Part shown: in pieces, positions 24,468 through 33,783 of the stretch
How positions within the stretch are numbered: the stretch's first letter is position 1
Layout: each line of letters begins with the position of its first letter
Origin: SUP05 sp964577715
Lineage (GTDB): Bacteria; Pseudomonadota; Gammaproteobacteria; PS1; Pseudothioglobaceae
Direction: 5' to 3'
Length of the DNA stretch: 35,841 nucleotides
Assembly: GCA_964577715.1 (NCBI GenBank)
Contig: CAZOAA010000016.1
Span: 1-35,841, forward strand
Position numbers and translations under genes: made by a program
The notes under the pieces: model-generated
Seen by the model: only the letters and a program-made list of their open reading frames with translations
Told to the model about the DNA's origin: nothing
Database searches by the model: none

Positions 24468-25661
24468 TTATAAGAATTTTTCAATGAGTATTTCGATGAT
24501 TTTTCGTCCAATTTTTTCTTTGCTGTTTTTATCTATTTTTTGACTAAATTTTTGTGTTATAAACACCACTTCATTATCACTCATTTTTAGGCCAAAATCA
24601 GCTTTTGAAACGTCATTTAAAATAATGGCATCACAACCTTTGTTTTTTAGCTTTTTTTGCGCATTTTTGATTAAATTTTGCGTTTCTGCGGCAAAACCTA
24701 TGCAGATTGGTTTTTTTTCTAACTGACAAACATCACTAAGAATATCTTTATTAGGAATTAGCTCAAGTGTGAGCCCTTTATTTTCCTTTTTTATTTTATT
24801 TTTTTCGATGTTTTTAACACGATAGTCGCTAACCGCTGCACACGAAATAAAAATATCTTGCTTGTGAATATTTTCCATAACTGCCTTGTGCATTTCTGAG
24901 GCACTACCTGCAAAAATATTATTTGATTGATCGCTTAGTTGTGTTGAAATATTGCCATAAATCAAATCAACTTGTGCACCGGCCTCTATACAGGCATTTG
25001 CAAGTGCGACTCCCATCTTGCCACTTGAATGATTTGATAGGTACCTAACTGGGTCAATTGGTTCAATGGTAGCTCCTAAGGTGATTAATACCTTTTTTCC
25101 AGTAAGTTTTGTGCTTGTGAATAAATTAACAACTTGTTTTGCAATTTCATCAGATTGTGCTAGTCTTCCTTGTCCAATATCGCCACATGCTTGGGCGCCT
25201 GTTTCAGGCTCAATAACACTTACATTGCGTTTAGTCAGAACTGCAAGATTAGACTTAACACTCTTGGATGCATACATTTGCTGATTCATTGCAGGCGCAA
25301 TAAGTAGTGGACAATCGCTTGCTAAAATTACATTACTGAGTAAATCACTGGCCTTGCCTGTGGCGAGATTAGCAATAGTGTTTGCACTTGCAGGTGCAAT
25401 GAGTATTGCATCTGCCCATTTACCCAGCTCTATATGCCCCATTGACAGTTCAGCTTCTTTATCCCATAGATTATGATACACCTTATTTTTTGAAGTGACT
25501 TGGAGTGATAGTTCAGTAATAAATTGTGCCCCACCTTGTGTCAGAATAACGCGAACTTCAGCACCCAGGTCTTGTAGGCGACGTACGATATCTGGCGCTT
25601 TATATGCTGCAATAGATCCGCTGACACCAAGAATAATACGTTTGTTTGTGAGTTTTTTCAT
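24468..25661 (-). CDS. coaBC: Bifunctional CoaBC (phosphopantothenoylcysteine synthetase/decarboxylase)
   Basis: Makes 4'-phosphopantetheine for coenzyme A: the CoaB half joins cysteine to 4'-phosphopantothenate with CTP, the FMN-dependent CoaC half decarboxylates it. The 397 residues start with the flavoprotein domain (RIILGVSGSIAAYKAPDIVR, MGHIELGKWADAILIAPASANT with the conserved His, PAMNQQMY, ACGDIGQGR) and continue into CoaB (LITLGATIEPIDPVRYLSNHSSGKMG, FISCAAVSDYR, FAAET). The start codon overlaps the ribD stop by four bases, so the two are translationally coupled. Confidence 0.96.
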   Translation of the reverse strand: MKKLTNKRIILGVSGSIAAYKAPDIVRRLQDLGAEVRVILTQGGAQFITELSLQVTSKNKVYHNLWDKEAELSMGHIELGKWADAILIAPASANTIANLATGKASDLLSNVILASDCPLLIAPAMNQQMYASKSVKSNLAVLTKRNVSVIEPETGAQACGDIGQGRLAQSDEIAKQVVNLFTSTKLTGKKVLITLGATIEPIDPVRYLSNHSSGKMGVALANACIEAGAQVDLIYGNISTQLSDQSNNIFAGSASEMHKAVMENIHKQDIFISCAAVSDYRVKNIEKNKIKKENKGLTLELIPNKDILSDVCQLEKKPICIGFAAETQNLIKNAQKKLKNKGCDAIILNDVSKADFGLKMSDNEVVFITQKFSQKIDKNSKEKIGRKIIEILIEKFL

Positions 25662-26710
25662 AATTGAATTTTAGCAGTCATACGGATATCGTTCCCCACC
25701 ATTCTGATATCAGTAATACTAAGCCTGATCTTGTCTGCCATGGTTTTGATTGGCAGTGTTATTGCAGAGTTTGCCTCACTGCCCATAAATACTGGTGCAG
25801 TATAGATAATAAATTCGTCAATTAGTTTATCTTCAATCATAGCGCCAACTAGGCCCGGACCAGCTTCAAGTAATACATTGTTAATGCCTTGATCACCTAA
25901 GTATTTGAGCGCATCACTCAAATCAATTTTGCCAGAGTTAAGTGTTTTAGTATTTGTAGTATTTAAAACGATTGTTGGTGCATCGTTTGAAAAGATATTT
26001 AAAGTTTGATCGTTGATTCTATCTTTGCTATCAATCACCACTCTAAGTGGTGATGAGTCTATACCATCTAATCGAACGCTCATCGATGGATTATCAGCAA
26101 GTATTGTGCCGGATCCAGTCATTATTGCTTGATGATTAGCTCGTAAGTATTGCACGTCTTGTCTTGCAGTCTCACTTGTGATCCATTTACTCTCACCTGA
26201 TTTCATTGAGGTTTTTCCATCTAGGCTCATGGCAATTTTACAGCTAACAAAAGGTATGCCTGTTTGCATGCGTTTGATAAATCCACGATTGAGTATTAAT
26301 GCTTCATCTTCCATCAGTCCTGTTAATACTTCAATGCCAGAATCTTTTAGTGTGTTAGCACCTTTGCCACACACTAAAGGATTAGGGTCTAGCATGGCAA
26401 TAACTACCTTTTTAGCACCAGAACCTATAATCGCCTGTGTGCAGGGTGGGGTTTTTCCATGATGAGCGCAAGGTTCTAAAGTAATATAAAAAGTTGCCCC
26501 ATCGGCTTGATGATTGATTTGTTCTAGTGCTTTGATTTCGGCATGTTCTTCACCAAAGGTCTGGTGATAACCCTGAGCAATAACTTTGCCATCTTTGGTA
26601 ATGACACAACCCACCATAGGATTGGCCTTAACGCCGTAGCTTCCCTTGCGAGCAAGTTGAAGGGCGATAGCCATAAAATGTGAGTCATTTTTTGAAAAAG
26701 ATGAGGTCAT
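25658..26710 (-). CDS. ribD: Bifunctional riboflavin deaminase/reductase RibD
   Basis: RibD deaminates the pyrimidine product of GTP cyclohydrolase II and reduces its ribosyl side chain. The 350 residues contain an N-terminal zinc deaminase domain (H56-A-E58; C81 and C90 in EPCAHHGKTPPC) and a C-terminal reductase domain (SCKIAMSLDGKTSMKSGESKWITS, LLEAGPGLVGAMIEDKLIDEF). It is separated from the other rib genes and paired with coaBC instead. It is divergent from recA across 67 bases. No FMN riboswitch is visible in that gap. Confidence 0.96.
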   Translation of the reverse strand: MTSSFSKNDSHFMAIALQLARKGSYGVKANPMVGCVITKDGKVIAQGYHQTFGEEHAEIKALEQINHQADGATFYITLEPCAHHGKTPPCTQAIIGSGAKKVVIAMLDPNPLVCGKGANTLKDSGIEVLTGLMEDEALILNRGFIKRMQTGIPFVSCKIAMSLDGKTSMKSGESKWITSETARQDVQYLRANHQAIMTGSGTILADNPSMSVRLDGIDSSPLRVVIDSKDRINDQTLNIFSNDAPTIVLNTTNTKTLNSGKIDLSDALKYLGDQGINNVLLEAGPGLVGAMIEDKLIDEFIIYTAPVFMGSEANSAITLPIKTMADKIRLSITDIRMVGNDIRMTAKIQL

Positions 26711-26723
26711 ATTTCAGATATAA

Positions 26724-26753
26724 TTGCCAAGATTTATTTTTAAATAATATAGT
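26724..26753 (+). promoter_or_regulatory. Candidate recA promoter
   Basis: TTGCCA (26724-26729) and TATAGT (26748-26753) each match five of six sigma-70 consensus bases with an 18-base spacer; transcription would start near 26760, just before the CGGGAGA ribosome-binding site. No CTG-N10-CAG LexA operator is seen in the 67-base intergenic space. Confidence 0.5.
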
Positions 26754-26777
26754 TGTATTTTACTCGGGAGAACTAAC

Positions 26778-27791
26778 GTGGATGAACAGAAAAAACAAGC
26801 TTTAAAAGCAGCACTTGCACAGATTGATAAGCAATTTGGCAAGGGTTCAGTTATGCTTTTGGGCGATGAGCAATCTCACAGTGATATTGAGGCAGTTTCT
26901 ACGGGTAGTTTAAGTCTTGATGTTGCACTTGGTATTGGTGGTTTGCCACGAGGTCGTGTGATTGAAATTTATGGTCCTGAATCTTCAGGAAAAACAACAC
27001 TAACCTTGCATGTGATTGCCGAGATGCAAAAGCTAGGCGGTACAGCAGCCTTTATTGATGCTGAACATGCACTTGATACTGCTTATGCTAAACGTTTGGG
27101 TGTAAATACTGACGAGCTATATGTGTCTCAGCCAGATACGGGAGAACAAGCCTTAGAAATTACCGATATGTTGGTGCGTTCGGGCGGAATGGATATTGTG
27201 GTGGTAGATTCAGTAGCAGCGCTCACGCCAAAAGCAGAAATTGAGGGTGAAATGGGTTCATCGCACATGGGTTTGCAAGCAAGGCTTATGTCTCAAGCGC
27301 TTAGAAAACTAACTTCAAATATTAAAAAAACCAACACCATGGTAATCTTTATTAATCAGTTACGTATGAAGATTGGCGTTATGTTCGGTAATCCTGAAAC
27401 GACTACGGGTGGTAATGCGCTTAAATTTTACGCTTCAGTACGTTTAGATATTCGTCGTATAGGCGCAATTAAAAAAGGCGATGAAATTCTAGGCAATGAA
27501 ACCCGTGTTAAAGTATTGAAAAATAAAGTAGCTCCACCATTTAAACAAGCTGAATTTCAAATTCTGTACAATCAAGGTATTTCAAGAGAAAGTGAAATTA
27601 TTGATTTAGGCGTTAAGCTTGGCTTTGTTGAAAAAGCAGGTGTTTGGTATAGTGTAGATGGCGAAAGAATCGGCCAAGGTAAAGACAACGCAAGAGAATA
27701 TTTAAAAGAAAATGCCGAACTTGGCCAAAAGATCGAAAAACAAATTCGTGAGAAACTAATGAGTGATGGTGGCTCAGATACAAGCAAATAA
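26778..27791 (+). CDS. recA: Recombinase RecA
   Basis: RecA forms the strand-exchange filament and triggers LexA self-cleavage. The 337 residues begin at GTG (MDEQKKQALKAALAQIDKQFGKGS), with GGGAGA upstream; the nearby ATG is out of frame. The Walker A motif GPESSGKT starts at G66, as in E. coli. Other family stretches are FIDAEHALD, VVVDSVAALTPKAEIEGEMGSSHMGLQARLMSQALRKL regions and INQLRMKIGVMFGNPETTTGGNALKFY. The C-terminus is short, with few acidic residues (SDGGSDTSK). recX overlaps its 3' end. Confidence 0.98.
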   Translation: MDEQKKQALKAALAQIDKQFGKGSVMLLGDEQSHSDIEAVSTGSLSLDVALGIGGLPRGRVIEIYGPESSGKTTLTLHVIAEMQKLGGTAAFIDAEHALDTAYAKRLGVNTDELYVSQPDTGEQALEITDMLVRSGGMDIVVVDSVAALTPKAEIEGEMGSSHMGLQARLMSQALRKLTSNIKKTNTMVIFINQLRMKIGVMFGNPETTTGGNALKFYASVRLDIRRIGAIKKGDEILGNETRVKVLKNKVAPPFKQAEFQILYNQGISRESEIIDLGVKLGFVEKAGVWYSVDGERIGQGKDNAREYLKENAELGQKIEKQIREKLMSDGGSDTSK

Positions 27792-28197
27792 ATGTTATGC
27801 AGCCGCAATGCGGATGTTGGTTCGACGTGAACATTCGCAATTAGAACTTAGACAAAAGTTATCACTTAAAGAATTCAACGCTAATGATATTACCAGTGCA
27901 ATTGATTTATTAATTGAGCAAAATTATCAAAGTGATGAGCGTTTTTCCCAAGGTTTTATTCAAATGCGCTTTAATCAAGGAAAAGGCCCGGTAAAAATCT
28001 CACTTGAGCTTAAACAAAGAGGTATTGATCAGTTTGATCTATCTGAATTTGATTGGTTTGATTTAGCCAAAACCGTGAGAGAAGATAAGTACGGTTTAGG
28101 CATTCCTTCAGAGTATAGTGAGCAAGCCAAACAAAAAAGATTTTTACAATCTAGAGGGTTTGATTTTGATCAAATTAATCAATCTTTTTCAAAATAA
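27766..28197 (+). CDS. recX: Regulatory protein RecX
   Basis: RecX binds RecA filaments and limits their growth. The 143-residue product shows the helical three-repeat pattern of the family: AAAMRMLVRREHSQLELRQKL, an IDLLIEQNYQSDERFSQGFIQMRFNQGKGPVKISLELKQRGI middle section, and a third repeat ending FLQSRGFDFDQINQSF. The start is taken at the ATG at 27766; a GTG lies one codon earlier. Either overlaps the end of recA by over 20 bases, which indicates translational coupling and keeps RecX level low. Confidence 0.92.
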   Translation: MVAQIQANKCYAAAMRMLVRREHSQLELRQKLSLKEFNANDITSAIDLLIEQNYQSDERFSQGFIQMRFNQGKGPVKISLELKQRGIDQFDLSEFDWFDLAKTVREDKYGLGIPSEYSEQAKQKRFLQSRGFDFDQINQSFSK

Positions 28198-28200
28198 ATC

Positions 28201-30000
28201 ATGCATGGCAACATAAAAAGCGATCAAACTCAAGCTTATGATTTTAAGACCAGAGACATTAAGGTCCTAAAGAAGCTGATGCCTTATTTGTTAAAGATGC
28301 GTGTTCGCGTTATCTTAGCGACGTTATTTTTGATTTCAGCAAAATTAGCAAATGTTGCTGTGCCTGTTGTTTTAAAAGAAATTGTTGACTCATTGGATCA
28401 AACCAATGTAGTGTTAATACTGCCATTAGGCTTGTTGTTTGCTTATGGTACACTCAGATTAGCCAGTTCATTGTTTAACGAGCTTAGGGATGCTATTTTT
28501 GCAAAGGTTCGTTATCATGCCATGCATCTAATTGCATTGGGAGTATTTAAGCATTTACACACACTAGATTTATCTTTTCATTTGGACCGTCGTATTGGAG
28601 GCATTACTCGTGATATTGATAGAGGCACCCAAAGTGTGTCTACATTACTCTCAATTTTTGTTTTTAACATCTTGCCTTCATTTTTTGAAATTTGTTTGGT
28701 GATTGGTATTTTATGGATTAATTACGATATTTTCTTTGCAGGTGTTTCACTGCTAACAGTTGTTTTTTATATTGGATTGACATTGGCCATTACTACTTGG
28801 CGGATGAAGTATCGTTATGAAATGAATGACATGCAATCTGAAGCTAATACCAATGCAGTAGATAGCTTGATTAATTATGAAACAGTTAAGTACTTTAATC
28901 AAGATAAATTTGAGGTTGATCGTTATGATAATACGATGACGCGCTGGGAGAGTGTTGCAACTAAGAGCTTTACCTCAATGACAGCACTTAATTTTGTTCA
29001 AGGCGCGGTTATTGCCATTGGTGTAACTATTATTCTTGTTCTAGCATCACAAGGCGTGGTCGATGAAAATTTGAGCCTTGGTGATTTGATTATGATTCAA
29101 GCATTGCTCCTGCAGTTGTTTATGCCATTAGGTAGTTTAGGTATTATTTATCGACAGATCAAACACAATTTTATCGATATGAATAATATGTTTGATTTGT
29201 TAGAAAGGTCATCCAAGGTTCAGGATATAGATAATGCACCAAATTTAGAAATAGGACAAGGAAAAGTAGAATTTAATCAAGTGGCTTTTTCTTATCAAGG
29301 GAAAGACAAAGTATTAAAAGACATTAGTTTTGCAATTGAACCAGGGCAAAAAGTAGCTATTGTTGGCTCGTCTGGTGCGGGAAAATCAACCTTAGCAAAA
29401 CTACTTTTTAGATTTTATGATGTCAGTAATGGAGAAATATTGATTGATGGTCAAAATATTAAACTACTTAATCAGCATTCTGTGCAATCGGCCATTGGTG
29501 TCGTACCACAAGACACCGTCATGTTTAATGAAAGTATTTATTACAACATTGCCTATGGTAAGCAAGGCGCGACAAAAAAAGAAATTGAAAAAGCAGCTAA
29601 ACTTAGCTTTATTGATGATTTTATTAATCAACTACCACAAGGTTACGACACATTAGTTGGTGAGCGAGGTTTAAAGCTCTCAGGTGGTGAAAAGCAACGC
29701 CTTGCTATTGCTAGAGTACTTTTAAAAAATCCACCAATTTTAATTTTTGATGAGGCTACATCAGCGCTTGATTCACATTCTGAGAAAATGGTACAAAAAG
29801 CATTAAAAAAGCTTTCAAGTGAGCATACAACATTAGTAATTGCACATCGTTTATCGACCATTGTTGATGCCGATAAAATTATTGTACTTAGCGATGGCAT
29901 TATTAGAGAAAGTGGCACACATGAGCAGTTGTTAAAAGCTAATGGTCAATATGCACAACTTTGGAGCCTGCAGTCTAGAGATACAAATAATGAAATTTGA
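28201..30000 (+). CDS. Atm1/HMT-type ABC half-transporter
   Basis: A 599-residue fused membrane-ATPase exporter that would work as a homodimer. Six transmembrane helices occupy about residues 28-320, with the Atm1-type AVDSLINYETVKYFNQ loop. The ATPase has Walker A GSSGAGKS (389-396), signature LSGGEKQ (493-499), Walker B ending at D517-E518 and the switch His in IAHRLSTI. NESIYYNIAYGK and GERGLKLSGGEKQR are typical of the Atm1 group, which exports glutathione-linked or persulfide compounds; the substrate here is not known. It starts three bases after recX and overlaps tgt by 11 bases. Confidence 0.88.
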   Translation: MHGNIKSDQTQAYDFKTRDIKVLKKLMPYLLKMRVRVILATLFLISAKLANVAVPVVLKEIVDSLDQTNVVLILPLGLLFAYGTLRLASSLFNELRDAIFAKVRYHAMHLIALGVFKHLHTLDLSFHLDRRIGGITRDIDRGTQSVSTLLSIFVFNILPSFFEICLVIGILWINYDIFFAGVSLLTVVFYIGLTLAITTWRMKYRYEMNDMQSEANTNAVDSLINYETVKYFNQDKFEVDRYDNTMTRWESVATKSFTSMTALNFVQGAVIAIGVTIILVLASQGVVDENLSLGDLIMIQALLLQLFMPLGSLGIIYRQIKHNFIDMNNMFDLLERSSKVQDIDNAPNLEIGQGKVEFNQVAFSYQGKDKVLKDISFAIEPGQKVAIVGSSGAGKSTLAKLLFRFYDVSNGEILIDGQNIKLLNQHSVQSAIGVVPQDTVMFNESIYYNIAYGKQGATKKEIEKAAKLSFIDDFINQLPQGYDTLVGERGLKLSGGEKQRLAIARVLLKNPPILIFDEATSALDSHSEKMVQKALKKLSSEHTTLVIAHRLSTIVDADKIIVLSDGIIRESGTHEQLLKANGQYAQLWSLQSRDTNNEI

Positions 30001-31102
30001 ATTAAAAAATACCGATAATAAAGCTCGTCGTGGCACCATGGCATTTGATCGAGGTACGGTTGAAACTCCAGCTTTTATGCCGGTTGGTACTTACGGTACT
30101 GTTAAGGCAATGACACCCGAAGAGGTAAGTGAAATTGGTGCGCAAATCATCTTAGGCAATACGTTTCATTTAGATATCACCCCTGGCACTGAAGTGATTA
30201 AAGCGCATGGAGATCTTCATGATTTTATGCATTGGCAAGGCCCAATTCTAACAGATTCTGGCGGTTTTCAAGTGTTTAGCTTGGGTGATATGAGAAAGAT
30301 TAGTGAGAGAGGTGTAGACTTTCGTTCTCCAAAAAATGGCGATAAGATTTTTATGGGGCCAGAAGAATCGATGCAAATTCAACAGAAATTAGGCTCAGAT
30401 ATTGTCATGATTTTTGATGAATGCACACCTTATCCAGCTGATAAGTCAACCGCTGATCAGTCAATGCAATTATCTCTTCGCTGGGCTAAACGATCAAAAA
30501 AAGAGCATAAAAGGCTAAACAACAATAATGCTTTGTTTGGCATTGTTCAAGGTGGCATGTATGAGGATTTACGTTGCGAGTCTGCTCAAGCTCTGGTAGA
30601 TATGGATTTTGACGGCTATGCAATTGGTGGTTTAAGTGTTGGTGAACCTAAAGAAGAAATGATGAAGGTGTTGGAGTATTTACCTGGCCAACTACCTAAA
30701 GATAAACCTAGGTATTTAATGGGCGTGGGCACGCCAAGTGACTTGGTAGAGGCGGTTGAGCGTGGTATCGATATGTTTGATTGTGTGATGCCAACACGTA
30801 ATGCACGCAATGGTTATTTGTTTACCTCGCTAGGGGTTGTTAAAATTCGTAACGCAAAATATAAACTAGACACAGGGCCATTGGACGAGAAATGTACTTG
30901 CTATACTTGTCAAAATTATTCCCGTTCGTATTTACATCACCTGCAGCGCAAGAATGAAATTTTAGGTGCTCGCTTGGCCACCATTCACAATTTATATTAT
31001 TATCAAGATCTAATGGCGCAAATGCGCGATGCTATCGAACATAATACTTTTTTAGCATTTAAGAAAAATTTTTACTCTTTGCAAGAAGATAAAGGTGAGT
31101 AA
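29990..31102 (+). CDS. tgt: tRNA-guanine transglycosylase (queuine pathway)
   Basis: Tgt swaps guanine 34 of GUN-anticodon tRNAs for preQ1. I start at ATG 29990 (MKFELKNTDNKARRGTMAF), which gives 370 residues and aligns with E. coli Tgt; the open frame extends 48 bases upstream inside the transporter gene but encodes unrelated residues. D89 in DSGGFQVF and D264 in DMFDCVMPTRNARNG are the two catalytic aspartates, in E. coli numbering. Zinc ligands C302, C304 and C307 (CTCYTC) and the HNLYYY histidine are present. yajC and secDF do not follow, unlike many gammaproteobacteria. Confidence 0.97.
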   Translation: MKFELKNTDNKARRGTMAFDRGTVETPAFMPVGTYGTVKAMTPEEVSEIGAQIILGNTFHLDITPGTEVIKAHGDLHDFMHWQGPILTDSGGFQVFSLGDMRKISERGVDFRSPKNGDKIFMGPEESMQIQQKLGSDIVMIFDECTPYPADKSTADQSMQLSLRWAKRSKKEHKRLNNNNALFGIVQGGMYEDLRCESAQALVDMDFDGYAIGGLSVGEPKEEMMKVLEYLPGQLPKDKPRYLMGVGTPSDLVEAVERGIDMFDCVMPTRNARNGYLFTSLGVVKIRNAKYKLDTGPLDEKCTCYTCQNYSRSYLHHLQRKNEILGARLATIHNLYYYQDLMAQMRDAIEHNTFLAFKKNFYSLQEDKGE

Positions 31103-31463
31103 AAGATTATTATTTTTTGTTGATGAAGGCGGATTTGATGACTTTACCCCATTATTTATTAGTATGGGCTTTGATGTTGATTTTGAGGACTCACAAAGAA
31201 AAGCAGTTAAATTAGCTAAGAAAAACACTTATCAAGTGTTGGTGGCTGAATTTAGTTATAACCCTGAATTTCGTGATCGTGTTAGTAATATTGAATCTTT
31301 ATTGGCAACATTAGAGGGCAACTCTCCAGAGGTAAAAATTATCATACTTTATGATGAAATTAATCAAGTACAACTCGAACAATTAAAACAGCGCTACAGA
31401 ATAGATACAACACTTAAGTTTCCAATTAGCGAAAATAACATTAAAGAAAGTATTAGTGTGTAG
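31095..31463 (+). CDS. Hypothetical protein, degenerate receiver-like fold
   Basis: A 122-residue soluble protein starting at GTG inside the end of tgt (8-base overlap), so it is translated with it. I do not recognise a named family. The strand-helix order resembles a response-regulator receiver: KRLLFFVDEGG (acidic pair D10-E11), YQVLVAEFSY where the phosphorylated Asp would be replaced by Glu (E52), KIIILYDE, and LKFPIS where receivers have Lys-Pro (K108). If correct, it cannot be phosphorylated normally and could act as a constitutive protein-binding module. Its 3' end overlaps the convergent mrdA by 11 bases. Confidence 0.7.
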   Translation: MSKRLLFFVDEGGFDDFTPLFISMGFDVDFEDSQRKAVKLAKKNTYQVLVAEFSYNPEFRDRVSNIESLLATLEGNSPEVKIIILYDEINQVQLEQLKQRYRIDTTLKFPISENNIKESISV

Positions 31464-33291
31464 TTTGTTTTTTAAAATATACATCTAATACTTCTCGTGC
31501 GAGTGGCGCCGCTTTAGAACTACCACTACCAGCATTTTCAACAATGACTGCAATGGCTATTTGAGGGTTTTCAACGGGTGCAAACCCTGTAAATAATGCA
31601 TGATCTCTTAGGCGTTCGTCTAATTTTTCAGCAATGTATTCTTCTTCAGCATCAAGTCCAAATACTTGAGCAGTACCTGTTTTTCCTGCAAGTGTATAAG
31701 TCAACCCTTTATTAAGTCTTCTAGCGGTGCCTTTTGGGGCGTAAATAGTTTGCCTCATGCCATCAATTACATCTTCCCAATTTTTAATATTTTTAATGGG
31801 TATTTGTGTGGCAAGATTGTTTTCTATTCCTTTAACAATTTGATTAGGGGTTTGAATATTTTTAAGTAATGTTGGTTTAAAAAGTTGCCCTTTATTGGCT
31901 AAGGCCGCTGTTGCAACAGCAAGTTGCAATGGACTGGCAGTCATAAATCCCTGACCAATACCAACAATGAGTGTTTCTCCGCGATACCAAGGTTCATCTT
32001 TATTAATTTTTTTCCAAGATTTAGAAGGTAGTACTCCTTTTTTCTCTCCTGGAATATCAATGCCTGTTTTTTTACCAAAATTAAACAGTTCTAAATTATC
32101 ATGTAATTTATCAATGCCCATTTTATTAGCAAGATCATAGAAAAATACATCGCAAGATTGTGCGATAGAACCTTTAACATCAACATGACCATGTCCTGTT
32201 CGTTTCCAGTCATTAAATTTTCGTTTAACATTTGGGAGTTTGTAATAACCTGGGCAAAATGTTTTGCTTTTATTAGTAATTACACCTTCTTCAAGTCCGG
32301 CTAGTGCCACCATGGGCTTAACAGTTGAACCTGGAGGGTAGAGTCCTTGAATGGTTCGGTTGAGTTGAGGTATATCTTGTGAGGTTTGTAGGCTTTGATA
32401 ATTTTTATGAGAAATTCCATCAACAAACCAATTAGGATTATAGATTGGAGTACTGACTAACGTTAAGACTTCACCGTTTTTAACATTGACTGCCACAATA
32501 GCCCCACGTTTATCTTTAAGTAGAGACTCTGCTTTTTTTTGCATATCAAGATCAACACTTAGATATAGGTTTTTTCCAGCAATGGCACGTTCGATAATTT
32601 TAGTATCGACAGCCCTGCCAGAAACATTTCTCTCAATTTGTTTTTTTCCGCTAGTGCCATGCAGTAGTGTTTCGTATTGTTTTTCAATGCCTGTTTTTCC
32701 AACAAAGGAAGTGCCTAGATAATTTTCTTTATCATAGAAAAGTTTATCCTTTTTATTCATTCTAGAAACATAGCCTGTTACATGAACGCTTGAGCCATTA
32801 TCAGGATAGATTCGATGGAAATAAGGCTCAATATCAACACCAGTAAATTGATTACTAACTAAAAATTCAGCAACCTGTGTTTCATTTAATTTATGTTTAA
32901 TTGGAATATTGTGAAATTTTTTATATTGTTTTCTGATTTTGTGAAATTGCTTAATATCTTCATCATTAATCAAACCTGTTTTTTTAAGTGACAATAAAGT
33001 TTTAGCAGTATTTTTAACTTTTTCTGGGGTTAGGGTGAGCCTGTATGAAAGCTGGTTTTCAGCCATAATTTTGCCATTTCGATCCAATATGTTTCCTCGT
33101 GCGGGCACAATAGGCAAAGTGCGCATTTGATTACCTAACGCCTCTTCAGCGTAGTGGTCATGATTAACAATTTGTAGGTTATATATTCTAAGAACCAGTA
33201 TTAAAGTTAATATGAATATAAATAGAAATGCTAAGAACAACCTAGATGAAAAAATCTTATTCTCTAGAGCAGTGTTGCTAATTTTTTCCAT
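31453..33291 (-). CDS. mrdA: Penicillin-binding protein 2 (elongasome transpeptidase)
   Basis: PBP2 cross-links peptidoglycan during rod elongation with RodA and MreBCD. The 612 residues include one N-terminal membrane anchor (about 18-40), the pedestal domain with LPIVPARGNILDRNGKIMAEN, and the transpeptidase with the serine motif S322-T-V-K325, S379-C-D381 and K537-T-G539-T. This SCD form of the second motif is typical of PBP2. It is the last gene of mreBCD-mrdA and ends against a convergent gene, so rodA is not downstream as it often is. Confidence 0.96.
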   Translation of the reverse strand: MEKISNTALENKIFSSRLFLAFLFIFILTLILVLRIYNLQIVNHDHYAEEALGNQMRTLPIVPARGNILDRNGKIMAENQLSYRLTLTPEKVKNTAKTLLSLKKTGLINDEDIKQFHKIRKQYKKFHNIPIKHKLNETQVAEFLVSNQFTGVDIEPYFHRIYPDNGSSVHVTGYVSRMNKKDKLFYDKENYLGTSFVGKTGIEKQYETLLHGTSGKKQIERNVSGRAVDTKIIERAIAGKNLYLSVDLDMQKKAESLLKDKRGAIVAVNVKNGEVLTLVSTPIYNPNWFVDGISHKNYQSLQTSQDIPQLNRTIQGLYPPGSTVKPMVALAGLEEGVITNKSKTFCPGYYKLPNVKRKFNDWKRTGHGHVDVKGSIAQSCDVFFYDLANKMGIDKLHDNLELFNFGKKTGIDIPGEKKGVLPSKSWKKINKDEPWYRGETLIVGIGQGFMTASPLQLAVATAALANKGQLFKPTLLKNIQTPNQIVKGIENNLATQIPIKNIKNWEDVIDGMRQTIYAPKGTARRLNKGLTYTLAGKTGTAQVFGLDAEEEYIAEKLDERLRDHALFTGFAPVENPQIAIAVIVENAGSGSSKAAPLAREVLDVYFKKQTTH

Positions 33292-33313
33292 TATGAGATT
33301 AGCTTTTTAATCG

Positions 33314-33781
33314 CTAGTGTCGACATTTTGAGATTAATAATTTTATTATTGGCCAAAAAATTGCACTTGATAATGGGGCAATTAATAAATAATAACTAAA
33401 GTCCAATCCTTGAATAGGTATATGTATTAATAAAATAATGGCTAGGTAGATGCTAGATGCACCAAATACATATACTTGCTGTGTGCTTAGATTTGAAGAA
33501 AAAAACGATAGCTTTACTTTAGAGATAAAGGCACTACTGAGAATAAGTGCTAAAGCGTTTTGACCTAATATACTGCCTTGGAGAATATCAATAAGAATAC
33601 CTATAACCAAAGCCAAGAAAAATTGATCATTAGCATTAGAATAAACCAGCCAATAAGTATAAAAAAGCAATACCCAGAAAGGTGATGATTCTAGTATTAT
33701 TTGTGGCAGAGGCAAAGCAGTCATAATTAGAGAAAAGATTATGATCTTGGCAAGAAAAATATTAGGCCGTTGAATATTCAT
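33314..33781 (-). CDS. mreD: Rod shape-determining protein MreD
   Basis: MreD is the small integral membrane part of the elongasome. The 155-residue product is very hydrophobic with about five membrane segments and the family pattern PFWVLLFYTYWLVY, ALVIGILIDILQGSILGQNALALIL (the conserved G-x-x-x-D region) and a C-terminal WPIIKLLISK. It starts two bases after the mreC stop, and mrdA follows after 22 bases. Sequence conservation in MreD is low; position makes the call firm. Confidence 0.93.
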   Translation of the reverse strand: MNIQRPNIFLAKIIIFSLIMTALPLPQIILESSPFWVLLFYTYWLVYSNANDQFFLALVIGILIDILQGSILGQNALALILSSAFISKVKLSFFSSNLSTQQVYVFGASSIYLAIILLIHIPIQGLDFSYYLLIAPLSSAIFWPIIKLLISKCRH

Positions 33782-33783
33782 GA

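Noticed and set aside
26711..26777. TATAAT at 26719-26724 as the recA promoter -10 box
   Set aside because: Its only -35-like partner, TTGAAA at 26692-26697, is 21 bases away, too far; TTGCCA/TATAGT with an 18-base spacer is the better pair.
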